A stretch of DNA of 39,172 nt from an uncultured Anaerolineales bacterium (GCA_903825565.1 CAIKBD010000494.1:1-39172); one strand, 5' to 3'; positions 14,478 through 22,148 are shown, counted from the stretch's first letter. Made by a program: numbers and translations. The notes: generated from the sequence alone by a model not told the origin.

Positions 14478-15377
14478 CTATGTCGCGAACAAGGTTTTGA
14501 ACTTGTCGCGCAAGAAATGATAGTCGAGCCGCCCGCCCGCCGGCGTCTGCCATTCATTCCGACAATGATCCAGAATCGCCGTCTTGTGCGTGTCCACTGT
14601 TTTCAGCGTAATGTTGAGCGCTTCGGCAACTTGTTGCGGCGTCTGCCCGACGGCAAACAGTTTCAACACCTCGACTTGCCGCTCGGTCAAACGCTCGGTC
14701 ACGCGCCGACAACGCGCGCGCTCATCGGTTTCTACCCATTCGCGTTGCGTGTTCATGACGCGCGCGGGTGTTGCATCCACCAACGCGTGCAAGCCGGGAA
14801 AATACGCGCCCCAAGGCGAAATGGGAACCTGAATCAGCCGCACACCATCCGCCGGCGCGACGTGCATCACCGCGCCTTCATACGCGCGGCGGCGCAAGTC
14901 ATCCGGCGCGAACAAATGCCACAGCCGATCATTGTGATCGAAATGCAGCATCGCCGCGCTCATTGCCATCAGACCCATAATGCGCCGCCCGCCCGCGATG
15001 CACACATGCAACGCGTGTTGCTGATTCTTGAGTTGAGCGATCAGCCGATAGACGGCTTGCCAAGTAATTTCCGCGTCGGCGTCCGTGCGGATGTCGTGCA
15101 AGATGCCGGCTTCGTTGCCAATAGGCAGAGTGTGCAAGCGGATCGGTTCGCCGCCGCGCCCGGCATAGTGCGCGCCTGAGAACTCGCGCGTGAGTTGGTC
15201 GAGCGCTTTTTGGATGCGCAGATCGTCTGGCGCGAGATGCAAGACAACCACTTGCCGAATCGGTTCGCCTTGCTCCAGCAACCAGTCGAGCGCAAACGTA
15301 ACCACTTGGGCTTGACCGCCCATCGTCGTCACCAAAATTTTGGGGGAGGAAGATTCTGTGAGCATTTTGCCAGCCAT
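14478..15377 (-). CDS. csx14: Csx14 (NE0113)-like CARF-type protein with C-terminal LuxR-like HTH
   Basis: The first 200 residues match the NE0113/Csx14 family of cOA-binding, ring-nuclease-type proteins: KILVTTMGGQAQVVTFALDWLL, ALHVCIAGGRRIMGLMAMSAA, DRLWHLFAPDD and VRLIQVPISPWGAYFP. Residues 229-272 form a LuxR/GerE-type helix-turn-helix (RLTERQVEVLKLFAVGQTPQQVAEALNITLKTVDTHKTAIL). The combination suggests a regulator that senses cyclic oligoadenylate and binds DNA, or a ring nuclease targeted to its own operon. Start is ATG 15375-15377 or 15363-15365; neither has a strong ribosome site. Either overlaps the start of the divergent csx3 fusion gene. It would head the csm operon. Confidence 0.82.
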   Translation of the reverse strand: MAGKMLTESSSPKILVTTMGGQAQVVTFALDWLLEQGEPIRQVVVLHLAPDDLRIQKALDQLTREFSGAHYAGRGGEPIRLHTLPIGNEAGILHDIRTDADAEITWQAVYRLIAQLKNQQHALHVCIAGGRRIMGLMAMSAAMLHFDHNDRLWHLFAPDDLRRRAYEGAVMHVAPADGVRLIQVPISPWGAYFPGLHALVDATPARVMNTQREWVETDERARCRRVTERLTERQVEVLKLFAVGQTPQQVAEALNITLKTVDTHKTAILDHCRNEWQTPAGGRLDYHFLRDKFKTLFAT

Positions 15378-16557
15378 TCTGATTGGGGGCCCACCTCATG
15401 CGGGCAAATCGGTTTTGGCGTACAGTCTGTCACGCGCTTTGCGGTCGCGGCATGTGCCGCATTACGTGCTCCGCGCTTATCCCGATGGAGAAGGAGATTG
15501 GGCGAATCAAGCCGAACAAATACTTGTCCGCGCGATTCGCCTTAAAGGGTACGGTTCGCGCGAATGGGTCGCGCAAATCTGCCGCGACATTGCCCAGCGC
15601 CATTTGCCGCTCATCGTCGATCCCGGCGGCAACCCCACCGCTTGGCAAGAAGCCATTTTCGAACAATGCACCCATGCGCTCTTACTAATTCCGCGCTCCG
15701 CCGATGCGGCGCGCGAAACCTGGCGCACCCGCATCAAACGTCATGGCTTGAGTCTGATCGCCGATTTGGATTCCGATCTGGCTGGAAGCGATCAGCTAGA
15801 TGCCGGCGATCTGATTTTGCGCGGTACCCTTGCCGGCTTGGAACGAGGGCGCACGGCTTCGGGCGCATGTTTTGAGGCGCTCGTCCATCGGATCGCCCAA
15901 GTCTTTCAATACTCGGAAACGGAATTGCGCGCGCATCACCTGGGATTAGCGCCGGTTGAACTAGTCGTCGAACTGGAACGCTTGGGACGAACCCTGGACA
16001 CATTCGATACCGACGGTAATTGGATTCCCGCCAGTTTGGAACGCGTGCTGGATTATCTGCCGACGGCGACACCGCTCGGCGTGTATGGACGAGGACCCAA
16101 TTGGCTGTACGCCGCGCTTGCCGCGACCGCACAGCCGGCGCCCTTGTATCAGTTTGATGCACGGCTGGGTTGGATCGCGCCGCCGAAACTGAATAACGGA
16201 ACTGTGCCCGCCGATTCATCTTTGCAAGTCACACTGCACGAAACGCCGGATCAGACGCGCGTCGAATTCGTTGTGCGCGACGCGTACCTGGATTATACCG
16301 AGGCAAACGGACTAACTGTTCCGCTTTTGCCGCGGGACAAGGGCATTGTGCTCAGTGGTAAACTTCCGCTTTGGCTCTGGACAGCGTTAGCCCTGACATA
16401 CTTGGAGACGCCCTGGTTGGCGATCTATCAGCCCCAACTTGGCGAGCAAGCCATTGTCGTGCAAAGCGCCGCCGGCTCCTTGACACCCGGAGCGTTGATC
16501 GCTTCGTCTGCAACCCTGGCGGACAGAAAACAAAAAACGCCCGCCGAAATATCTTGA
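15358..16557 (+). CDS. csx3: P-loop ATPase/kinase-like domain fused to tandem Csx3-like modules
   Basis: This 399-residue fusion starts at GTG 15358, seven bases after GGAGGA. The N-terminal part is a P-loop domain (LIGGPPHAGKS, 9-18) with a kinase-like layout. Two Csx3-like modules follow: one around GVYGRGPNWLYAALA...YQFDARLGWI (241-283), the second around GIVLSGKLPLWLWTALA...IYQPQLGEQAIVVQS (339-380). Csx3 (Crn3) is a ring nuclease for cyclic tetra-adenylate, and Csx3-AAA fusions are known. In the second module the usual His and Asp around the conserved YDPRLG strand appear as Glu and Gln (ETPWLAIYQPQLG). The first module keeps the Asp (FDARLG) but shows no His before it. It may therefore bind rather than cleave cOA. 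It diverges from csx14. Confidence 0.8.
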   Translation: MSILPAILIGGPPHAGKSVLAYSLSRALRSRHVPHYVLRAYPDGEGDWANQAEQILVRAIRLKGYGSREWVAQICRDIAQRHLPLIVDPGGNPTAWQEAIFEQCTHALLLIPRSADAARETWRTRIKRHGLSLIADLDSDLAGSDQLDAGDLILRGTLAGLERGRTASGACFEALVHRIAQVFQYSETELRAHHLGLAPVELVVELERLGRTLDTFDTDGNWIPASLERVLDYLPTATPLGVYGRGPNWLYAALAATAQPAPLYQFDARLGWIAPPKLNNGTVPADSSLQVTLHETPDQTRVEFVVRDAYLDYTEANGLTVPLLPRDKGIVLSGKLPLWLWTALALTYLETPWLAIYQPQLGEQAIVVQSAAGSLTPGALIASSATLADRKQKTPAEIS

Positions 16558-16748
16558 TCGGGGCGGGCGTTTCAAAGATACTCCGCGTGCCTGAGATGCC
16601 CGCACTGGCATCCTGGGTTCTGTTCTCAGAAGGTTTATCACCACGAGTACCTGCAACTGGATAGTCGCTTTACGGGCTTGAAACGGCTCTTGGCTTGCTC
16701 GAAATATCTCGCGGGCTGGCAAAACGGCGCGAGGTTCTATCTGTGCTT
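16524..16748 (-). ncRNA. Putative small RNA of about 220 nt, class unknown
   Basis: The minus strand carries a promoter (TTGCAA 16777-16782, 16-base spacer, TATAAT 16755-16760) and, about 200 bases downstream, an intrinsic terminator (16535-16572), with no credible protein between. The predicted transcript has several hairpins: CTCGCG/CGCGAG near 5', TTCTG/CAGAA and GATGCC/GGCATC near 3'. Length and isolated placement would suit a 6S-like regulatory RNA, but I cannot match a conserved signature of 6S, SRP RNA, tmRNA or RNase P RNA. Transcription is convergent with csx3. Confidence 0.55.
16535..16572 (-). terminator. Intrinsic terminator of the minus-strand small RNA
   Basis: Arms AAACGCCCGCC and GGCGGGCGTTT (11 bp) surround a 16-base loop that contains the csx3 stop codon. 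On the minus strand the right arm continues into a T-tract (GTTTTTTGTTTTC), making a strong intrinsic terminator for transcription coming from the right. In the plus direction the run is interrupted (TTTCAAAG), so it is weaker for csx3. Confidence 0.8.
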
Positions 16749-16754
16749 GTGCCG

Positions 16755-16782
16755 ATTATACTCATGTCCGAAGCATTTGCAA
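16755..16782 (-). promoter_or_regulatory. Sigma-70 type promoter for the small RNA
   Basis: A perfect -10 (TATAAT, 16755-16760 on the minus strand) and a -35 TTGCAA (16777-16782) are separated by 16 bases. The -35 lies in a small palindrome (GCATTT/AAATGC, 16773-16788). The predicted start of transcription is near 16748. Confidence 0.65.
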
Positions 16783-16844
16783 AAATGCGCTTGCCGCTGG
16801 GTGGGCGTCACGCTTTCGGGTGCGGCACAGAAAATTGGATACAG

Positions 16845-16877
16845 ACGAGCGCGGATGATTTATTTCTCCGCGCTCGT
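16845..16877 (-). terminator. Terminator-like hairpin downstream of the GHMP kinase
   Basis: Perfect 11-bp arms ACGAGCGCGGA (16845-16855) and TCCGCGCTCGT (16867-16877) with an 11-base loop lie 43 bases after the kinase stop. No T-run follows the stem on either strand, so it may be a weak or factor-assisted terminator or an mRNA 3'-end protector. Confidence 0.6.
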
Positions 16878-16919
16878 TCGCGTCCAAGCAAATGAAATTT
16901 AGAGTCTTGAAATTGCTTG

Positions 16920-18362
16920 TCAAACCGCCAGTTCCACGATCCCGAATCGATCAGCGCCCACAGAAGAGCCGTCAAAAATGTACGGTTCACGGCCGGTCGC
17001 GGCGCGGAAATTGGCGACGACGCGCCGAAACGCCTCTTCGGATCTAGCGCTGGTCGTGCCTAAAATCGCGACAGTGCCGCCGGCGCCACCGCCGGTAATC
17101 TTTGCCCCGTACAACTCATTCGACTTGCCTTCGGCGCGCACCAGGTTCACGATCAAATCGGTTGCCTCCGAACCCAAGCCGCATTCGGTATAGCCCTGAT
17201 GCGATTCGTACATCAACTCGCCGAGCAGAGCCAGCGTGCGCGGCGTCAACGGCGTTTGCTTATTCAGCAGCAATTCGACAAACAAATGCACGCGATAATT
17301 TTCTTCGACGGCGTAGCGGGTGCAACCGCGCACGGGATAATCCACTTCGGGGCGGACCGGCGTAAAGGGATCGATGTGCACGGGATATTGCGCGGTGAAA
17401 TCCGCGCCGCGCATTTTCTCCGGCAAGCGGGTTTCGTACCTGGCGCGATACGTTGCTAGATCGAGATTTGCCAGGTACCCATTCCAGCGCGGCTCGGTGT
17501 AACGCGGGAGCGCGCCGGTGTCGTCATACATTGGCATCAAGTTTTCCCAATCGCAGATCAAGCGATACCCCATAAAAGTTGCGGCGCGTGCGGCTTCGTA
17601 CTCAATCCCCGCAACCGCGTGCCGGACACCGGAATCAATACCCCAGATGCGCATTGGCGTCGGCAGTTTAACGAGTGGCTCGGGCAGACACGGTTGACAC
17701 ACGAGCGGAACAAAATAATCTTGATCGCCCAGCACGACCGTGATTTGATCCATCACCCCGCTGGCAGATTGCGCGATGGCGTTCTCGACCCACTGCGTCC
17801 ACAGCGCCAGTTGCGGTCCTTCGATTTTGATGCCAAACGCCGCGCCAATCGCTTTCATCGCCGTGACTTCGAGCGCGGCGGAAGAGCTGACACCTTTGCC
17901 GAGCGGCACGTCCGATTCGAGCAAGATCGAAACGCCGCGCGTGATCCGTGTTGGGAATTCCTTCTTCAAAAGATAGAGTGCGCCGATCACATAAGCGATC
18001 CATTGTTTCTTGGCGTCAGCGTTGATGAAATCGCGGACTTGATCGAGCGAGCGCATCCCAGTGTCCGTCGCTAGATCGGTTAGCGAACATTCGACCAACG
18101 CGTGCCAGTCTTGCGCGTGCATTTGCGGATTGAGCAAACGCACACTCGCATCGTCGCGCCGTTGAACTGCCACGCGTGTCGCTTCGCGGATCGTTGTCTC
18201 AAAAACCAAGCCGCCCGTGTAATCGTCGTTGCCGCCCATCAAGTCGAGCCGACCCGGCGCGCGGCTGACATAGATGGGTTTGCCCGGCTGAAAAAACTTT
18301 TCCGCGCCGGTATTCGCGCGGATGGTCTCGCTGAATTGGGTAACGTCGGTGAGTTGGATCAC
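16920..18362 (-). CDS. GHMP-family sugar kinase (galactokinase/arabinokinase-like)
   Basis: The 480-residue protein has the three GHMP motifs: substrate loop SRAPGRLDLMGGNDDYTGG (33-51), ATP loop PLGKGVSSSAALEV (about 152-165) and C-terminal KITGGGAGGTVAIL. The L-M-G-G form of motif 1 resembles plant/bacterial arabinokinase more than classical galactokinase (L-I-G-E-H), so the substrate may be arabinose or another sugar. Start is GTG (18360-18362) with GGAGA eight bases before. It is downstream of deoR by 38 bases on the same strand, probably cotranscribed, and divergent from the sugar import and catabolism operon, which suggests a related pathway. Confidence 0.85.
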   Translation of the reverse strand: MIQLTDVTQFSETIRANTGAEKFFQPGKPIYVSRAPGRLDLMGGNDDYTGGLVFETTIREATRVAVQRRDDASVRLLNPQMHAQDWHALVECSLTDLATDTGMRSLDQVRDFINADAKKQWIAYVIGALYLLKKEFPTRITRGVSILLESDVPLGKGVSSSAALEVTAMKAIGAAFGIKIEGPQLALWTQWVENAIAQSASGVMDQITVVLGDQDYFVPLVCQPCLPEPLVKLPTPMRIWGIDSGVRHAVAGIEYEAARAATFMGYRLICDWENLMPMYDDTGALPRYTEPRWNGYLANLDLATYRARYETRLPEKMRGADFTAQYPVHIDPFTPVRPEVDYPVRGCTRYAVEENYRVHLFVELLLNKQTPLTPRTLALLGELMYESHQGYTECGLGSEATDLIVNLVRAEGKSNELYGAKITGGGAGGTVAILGTTSARSEEAFRRVVANFRAATGREPYIFDGSSVGADRFGIVELAV

Positions 18363-18400
18363 GATGGTTTCTCCATAATTGAAATAGATTGATGGTCTAG

Positions 18401-19180
18401 TTATACCACGATCACTTGAATCCCCGCCGCGCGAATTTCGTCGAGCAAAGCGGTGGGTGCGCCGGCATCGGTGATCAATTTCTGAATGTGGCTCAGTGTC
18501 ACAATTGATGTAAAACCCACCCGCCCCAGTTTACTCGAATCGGCGACCGCGATGACTTCGTGTGCCACTTCTGCCATGACGCGACCGACTTCGGCGATGA
18601 GCATATGCGGTGTGGTCAAACCGTGCGACAGGGTCAAGCCATCGCAACCGACGAATGCTTTATCAACCTGGATGCGGCGAAGGTTGGCAATCGTTTGCGG
18701 TCCGACGGTGGCTTGAAAATCAGGGAGCAAAATTCCACCGAGCAAATTCAAATGAATCGAGCTCCAGTTTTGCAGTTCGGCAATCACCGGCAAGGAATTG
18801 GTGACCACCGTTAATGGAGTTGGAACTGAATGATTGTGCGGCAAATGCAAAGCCACTTCGAGTACCGTTGTGCCGGAATCGAGGATGATGCTTTCGCCGG
18901 CGTGGACGAGCGCGGCGGCGGCAACGCCAATCCGCGTTTTTTCAGTTGGGTGCTCGCGCGTTTTGGTTTGGAAGGATTGCGGGGCTTGCGAACGTGCCGT
19001 TGCTACCGCGCCGCCGTGAATGCGGCGCAAACGATTTTGCGATTCGAGGATTTCCAAATCGCGCCGAATCGACGTGTCGGTCACGCGAAACGTACGCATC
19101 AATTCGGAGACGCGCACCGAACCTTGCTCTTGAACCTGTTGCGCGATTTTCAATCGGCGCTGGTGGGCGGTGAGAGGCAT
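18401..19180 (-). CDS. DeoR/GlpR-family transcriptional repressor
   Basis: The 259-residue regulator has an N-terminal winged HTH (QRRLKIAQQVQEQGSVRVSELMRTFRVTDTSIRRDLEILESQNRLRRIHGGA, about 7-60) and a DeoR C-terminal sugar-phosphate sensor domain with ILDSGTT, VVTNSLPV, GG and the VDKAFVGCDGL signature. ATG 19178-19180 fits the family start better than the GTG two codons upstream. It diverges from the ABC importer and precedes the GHMP kinase. The promoter is flanked by a long inverted repeat (19204-19213/19251-19260), consistent with autoregulation and control of the divergent operon by a phosphorylated sugar. Confidence 0.92.
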   Translation of the reverse strand: MPLTAHQRRLKIAQQVQEQGSVRVSELMRTFRVTDTSIRRDLEILESQNRLRRIHGGAVATARSQAPQSFQTKTREHPTEKTRIGVAAAALVHAGESIILDSGTTVLEVALHLPHNHSVPTPLTVVTNSLPVIAELQNWSSIHLNLLGGILLPDFQATVGPQTIANLRRIQVDKAFVGCDGLTLSHGLTTPHMLIAEVGRVMAEVAHEVIAVADSSKLGRVGFTSIVTLSHIQKLITDAGAPTALLDEIRAAGIQVIVV

Positions 19181-19203
19181 CTGCACTCTTTCTCATTTCC
19201 GAT

Positions 19204-19260
19204 GTTCTGATTTGCATTATATCATTCACCTTTTTTGCTGTCAACAGACAAAATCAGAAC
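19204..19260. promoter_or_regulatory. deoR promoter and inverted-repeat operator
   Basis: On the minus strand TTGACA (19239-19244), a 17-base spacer and TATAAT (19216-19221) form a perfect consensus promoter for deoR. It is bracketed by the arms GTTCTGATTT (19204-19213) and AAATCAGAAC (19251-19260), a 10-bp perfect inverted repeat with centres about 47 bp apart. This is the likely binding pair for the DeoR repressor, occluding its own promoter and lying just upstream of the divergent -35. Confidence 0.75.
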
Positions 19261-19268
19261 AAAAACGA

Positions 19269-19297
19269 TTGACATTCATAACATTTGATGCGATAAT
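19269..19297 (+). promoter_or_regulatory. Promoter of the ABC importer/sugar operon
   Basis: TTGACA (19269-19274), a 17-base spacer and GATAAT (19292-19297) give a near-consensus sigma-70 promoter. Transcription would start near 19304, just ahead of an AAGGAG ribosome site and the ATG at 19324. The right operator arm ends nine bases before the -35. Confidence 0.75.
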
Positions 19298-19323
19298 CGA
19301 ATTGTTCAAGGAGATCAGAGAGG

Positions 19324-20187
19324 ATGTCCTTTTCTTCCCGTCGTCCACGTCAAAACCTGTCCGCTTGGGCGGGCGTCGTCCCGTTTCTCGTTTTTTGCCT
19401 GGTCTTTGAAATCGTGCCAGTCGTTTTGTTGTTGCTGGGTAGTTTCACCGACAAGGCCGGCGCGTTCTCATTAAGCAATTACCAAAAGATCAGCACGCCG
19501 ATTTACGTCCGCTCATTTTGGAATAGCATCCAACTTTCCGGCATTACTGCGATCCTCGGCGCGATTTTTGGTCTGCTCATCGGGTATGCGATTTTCAATT
19601 TGCCCTCGCCGCGCCTCCGCGAAGCCCTGCTCGCGCTGTCCGACGTGACAACGAATTTTGCCGGCGCGCCGCTCGCGTTTGCGTTCATCGTGATCCTGGG
19701 TTCCAGCGGCGTCGTCACATTGGCGTTTGAACAGTACCTGGGACTCAAACTCTATCCGACGTTTAGCATCTATTCGTACTCGGGTCTCATTCTGGCGTAC
19801 CTCTATTTTCAATTGCCCCTGATGATTCTGTTGATCATCCCGGCATTTGCCGGCTTGCGGCGCGAGTGGTGGGAATCGGCGCACAACCTCGGCGCGAATT
19901 CGTGGCAGTACTGGCGGCGTATCGGTTTGCCGATTCTCACGCCGTCGTTGATTGCCGGCGTCGTCCTGCTTTTTGCGAATGCGTTTGGCGCATACGCGAC
20001 CGCGTGGACGTTGGGTGGCTCGAACATCACGCTCGTCACGATTCAGATCGCGTTCACCGTCACCGGCGAAGTGTTGCACGATCCCGGCGCGGGCGACGCG
20101 ATGGCGATGGTCTCCTTGCTCATCATGGGCGTGTGCATTGCGATTTATCAAGTGGCGAATAGTCGCGCGCGGCGGTGGGCAAAATGA
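19324..20187 (+). CDS. ABC transporter permease, PotB/iron-type (first pair)
   Basis: This is a six-helix inner-membrane permease of 287 residues. The first membrane segment is at about 14-38, and the cytoplasmic coupling (EAA) loop reads EWWESAHNLGANSWQYWRRIGLPIL. The sequence style places it with permeases for polyamines, ferric iron, 2-aminoethylphosphonate and sugar phosphates rather than the MalF sugar family. It is the first gene of the plus-strand operon, and its stop overlaps the next permease (ATGA). It is closely similar to the permease at 28688. Confidence 0.9.
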   Translation: MSFSSRRPRQNLSAWAGVVPFLVFCLVFEIVPVVLLLLGSFTDKAGAFSLSNYQKISTPIYVRSFWNSIQLSGITAILGAIFGLLIGYAIFNLPSPRLREALLALSDVTTNFAGAPLAFAFIVILGSSGVVTLAFEQYLGLKLYPTFSIYSYSGLILAYLYFQLPLMILLIIPAFAGLRREWWESAHNLGANSWQYWRRIGLPILTPSLIAGVVLLFANAFGAYATAWTLGGSNITLVTIQIAFTVTGEVLHDPGAGDAMAMVSLLIMGVCIAIYQVANSRARRWAK

Positions 20188-20993
20188 AAAAACAAAATTC
20201 GATCTTTTCGCTCGTGCTCATCGGCATCTTTGTTTTGTACATGATCATTCCGATCATTGCAACGTACATGTTCTCGATTGCGACGAAATGGGATGTTTCG
20301 ATTTTGCCGGAGGGCTACACGCTTGACTGGTACCAGACCGCGTTTGATCATCCCTACTTTAGCATCACGCTGACCAATTCATTTATCGTTTCGTTTTCCG
20401 CCGTGCTTGCCGGCTTGTTTTTTATCGTGCCAACGACGTATTGGGTTCACACGCGTGTGCCTTCCGCCAAACCGTTACTTGATTTGCTGATGATTCTCCC
20501 GTTTGGTATTCCGGCGGTTGTCTTGGCGCTCGCGTTGATTCGCGTGTACAATTTTCAGCCGGTTGCGCGCTCGCCGTTTTTGCTTATCAGCGGTTGCGTG
20601 ATTTTCTCGATGCCGTTCATGTACCGCCCCGTATCGAATAGCTTGATGGCAATCGACGTGCACACGCTGACCGAGTCGGCGCTGAACCTGGGCGCGAATA
20701 CGTTTCAGATTCTCGTGCGCGTGATCGCGCCAAATATTATGCCGGGAATTTTGAGCGGCGCGTTACTTGTCTTTGCGACTGTGTTTGCGGAATTTACCTT
20801 GGCGAATCTCATCACCGGCGCAAGTTTCAAGACTTTTCCCTTGTTGCTGGTCGAATTCACCAAGCGTGATGGACGTGTCGCCGCCGCGCTCTCGGTGATT
20901 TCGTTCACCGTAGCGTGGATCGCCTCGCTGGCGATTTTGTGGGTGAGCGGACGCGGACACAAACCAACGGAAGAAGTTGTCGCCGCGCATTAA
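20184..20993 (+). CDS. ABC transporter permease, PotC/iron-type (first pair)
   Basis: The 269-residue partner permease starts at the ATG overlapping the previous stop. It has about six membrane helices, beginning at SIFSLVLIGIFVLYMIIPII, and the coupling loop LTESALNLGANTFQILVRVIAPNIMPG. It forms the heterodimeric channel with the upstream permease. A GTG nine bases upstream is an alternative start. The ATPase gene follows after 12 bases. Confidence 0.9.
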   Translation: MKKQNSIFSLVLIGIFVLYMIIPIIATYMFSIATKWDVSILPEGYTLDWYQTAFDHPYFSITLTNSFIVSFSAVLAGLFFIVPTTYWVHTRVPSAKPLLDLLMILPFGIPAVVLALALIRVYNFQPVARSPFLLISGCVIFSMPFMYRPVSNSLMAIDVHTLTESALNLGANTFQILVRVIAPNIMPGILSGALLVFATVFAEFTLANLITGASFKTFPLLLVEFTKRDGRVAAALSVISFTVAWIASLAILWVSGRGHKPTEEVVAAH

Positions 20994-21005
20994 GAAGGAA
21001 TCACT

Positions 21006-22067
21006 ATGGCATACCTCGATTTGAAAAATGTTTCCAAACTTTTTGGCACAGTCGCCGCGGTCAAGGATTTCAATCTCGCGGTCGAAAAAGGCGAGTTCGT
21101 TTCATTGCTTGGTCCTTCGGGGTGCGGCAAGACGACGACGCTTCGCATGATTGCCGGGTTTGAAATGCCAGATGCCGGGACGATCACGCTCGCCGGCGAT
21201 GACATCACGATTGTCCCGCCGAACAAACGCGGCACGGGCATGGTCTTTCAAGCGTACGCGCTTTTCCCCAACATGACCGTGCGCGATAATGTGGCGTTTG
21301 GGCTTGAGGTAACGGGGCATCCCAAAGCGGAAATTGATGAACGCGTGCGCGAGATGTTGGCTATCGTGCGACTGCCGGATGCCGGCAAGCGTTATCCGCA
21401 TCAACTGTCCGGCGGTCAGCAACAGCGGGTTGCGCTCGCGCGGGCACTGGCGATCCGCCCGCGCGTCTTGTTGCTCGACGAGCCGTTATCGGCGCTGGAT
21501 GCGGTGGTGCGTGTGGCGTTGCGCGGCGAGATTCGCAAGATTCAACTCGACCTGGGAATCACGACAGTCTATGTGACGCACGATCAGGAGGAGGCGCTCT
21601 CCATTTCGGATCACGTTGTCGTGATGAACCAAGGTCTCATCGAACAACTAGGAACGCCGGAAGAGATTTATCGCCAACCCAAGACGCGCTTCGTCGCGGC
21701 GTTCATCGGCACGGCGAATCAGTTGCATGGCGTCGTGGTGGACCGCGCGCAGGTTCAGTTTGGCACGATGATGCTGCGCGCGCCGGTGCCATCGAATCTC
21801 AGCGCCTCGCATCAAGTCGTCGTGTTGGTGCGCCCGGAGAGCGTTACGATTCACTCTGCCGCGCCAAGTTCGAATCAGCAAAATGTTTTGGAAGGCACGA
21901 TTCAAACGATCACGTTCCTGGGACCGATCACACGCATCGCGGTGGATGTGAGCGGCACGCGCGTCGTCGCCGATGTGACGGCGGCAAATCGCGCCGCGCT
22001 GTCGCACAATCAGCCGGTGTGGCTCGCGTTCGATCCCGAAGCGTGTCAAGTAATGGCAAGTCAGTAG
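21006..22067 (+). CDS. ABC transporter ATPase, PotA/FbpC-type
   Basis: The 353-residue ATPase shows Walker A GPSGCGKT (36-43), signature LSGGQQQR (133-140), Walker B LLLDEP (154-159) and switch His H191, followed by a C-terminal TOBE regulatory domain (about 240-350). It is the only transporter ATPase in the window and presumably drives both permease pairs. An AAGGA site precedes the ATG. Confidence 0.95.
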   Translation: MAYLDLKNVSKLFGTVAAVKDFNLAVEKGEFVSLLGPSGCGKTTTLRMIAGFEMPDAGTITLAGDDITIVPPNKRGTGMVFQAYALFPNMTVRDNVAFGLEVTGHPKAEIDERVREMLAIVRLPDAGKRYPHQLSGGQQQRVALARALAIRPRVLLLDEPLSALDAVVRVALRGEIRKIQLDLGITTVYVTHDQEEALSISDHVVVMNQGLIEQLGTPEEIYRQPKTRFVAAFIGTANQLHGVVVDRAQVQFGTMMLRAPVPSNLSASHQVVVLVRPESVTIHSAAPSSNQQNVLEGTIQTITFLGPITRIAVDVSGTRVVADVTAANRAALSHNQPVWLAFDPEACQVMASQ

Positions 22068-22148
22068 GCAGTAGGCAGTAATCAGTATCCAGTATTCCGT
22101 TGAAACGTTGGTTACTGACCACTGACCACTGACTACTCACTACTGGGG
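22068..22148. repeat. CAGTANN / TGACCAC heptamer repeat
   Basis: Between the ATPase and aldolase genes lie units CAGTAGG, CAGTAAT, CAGTATC and CAGTATT, then TGACCAC, TGACCAC, TGACTAC and TCACTAC: two 7-bp repeat runs in inverted-like relation. This is the same family as the block at 3742-3818. Confidence 0.8.

Noticed and set aside
16524-16748. Assignment of the small RNA to 6S, SRP RNA, tmRNA or RNase P RNA
   Set aside because: Length suits 6S and a few segments look similar, but no diagnostic conserved motif could be verified by eye, so it is left unclassified.
22068-22148. Possible second CRISPR-like array in the CAGTA/CCACTG repeats
   Set aside because: Units are contiguous 7-bp tandem repeats without spacers.
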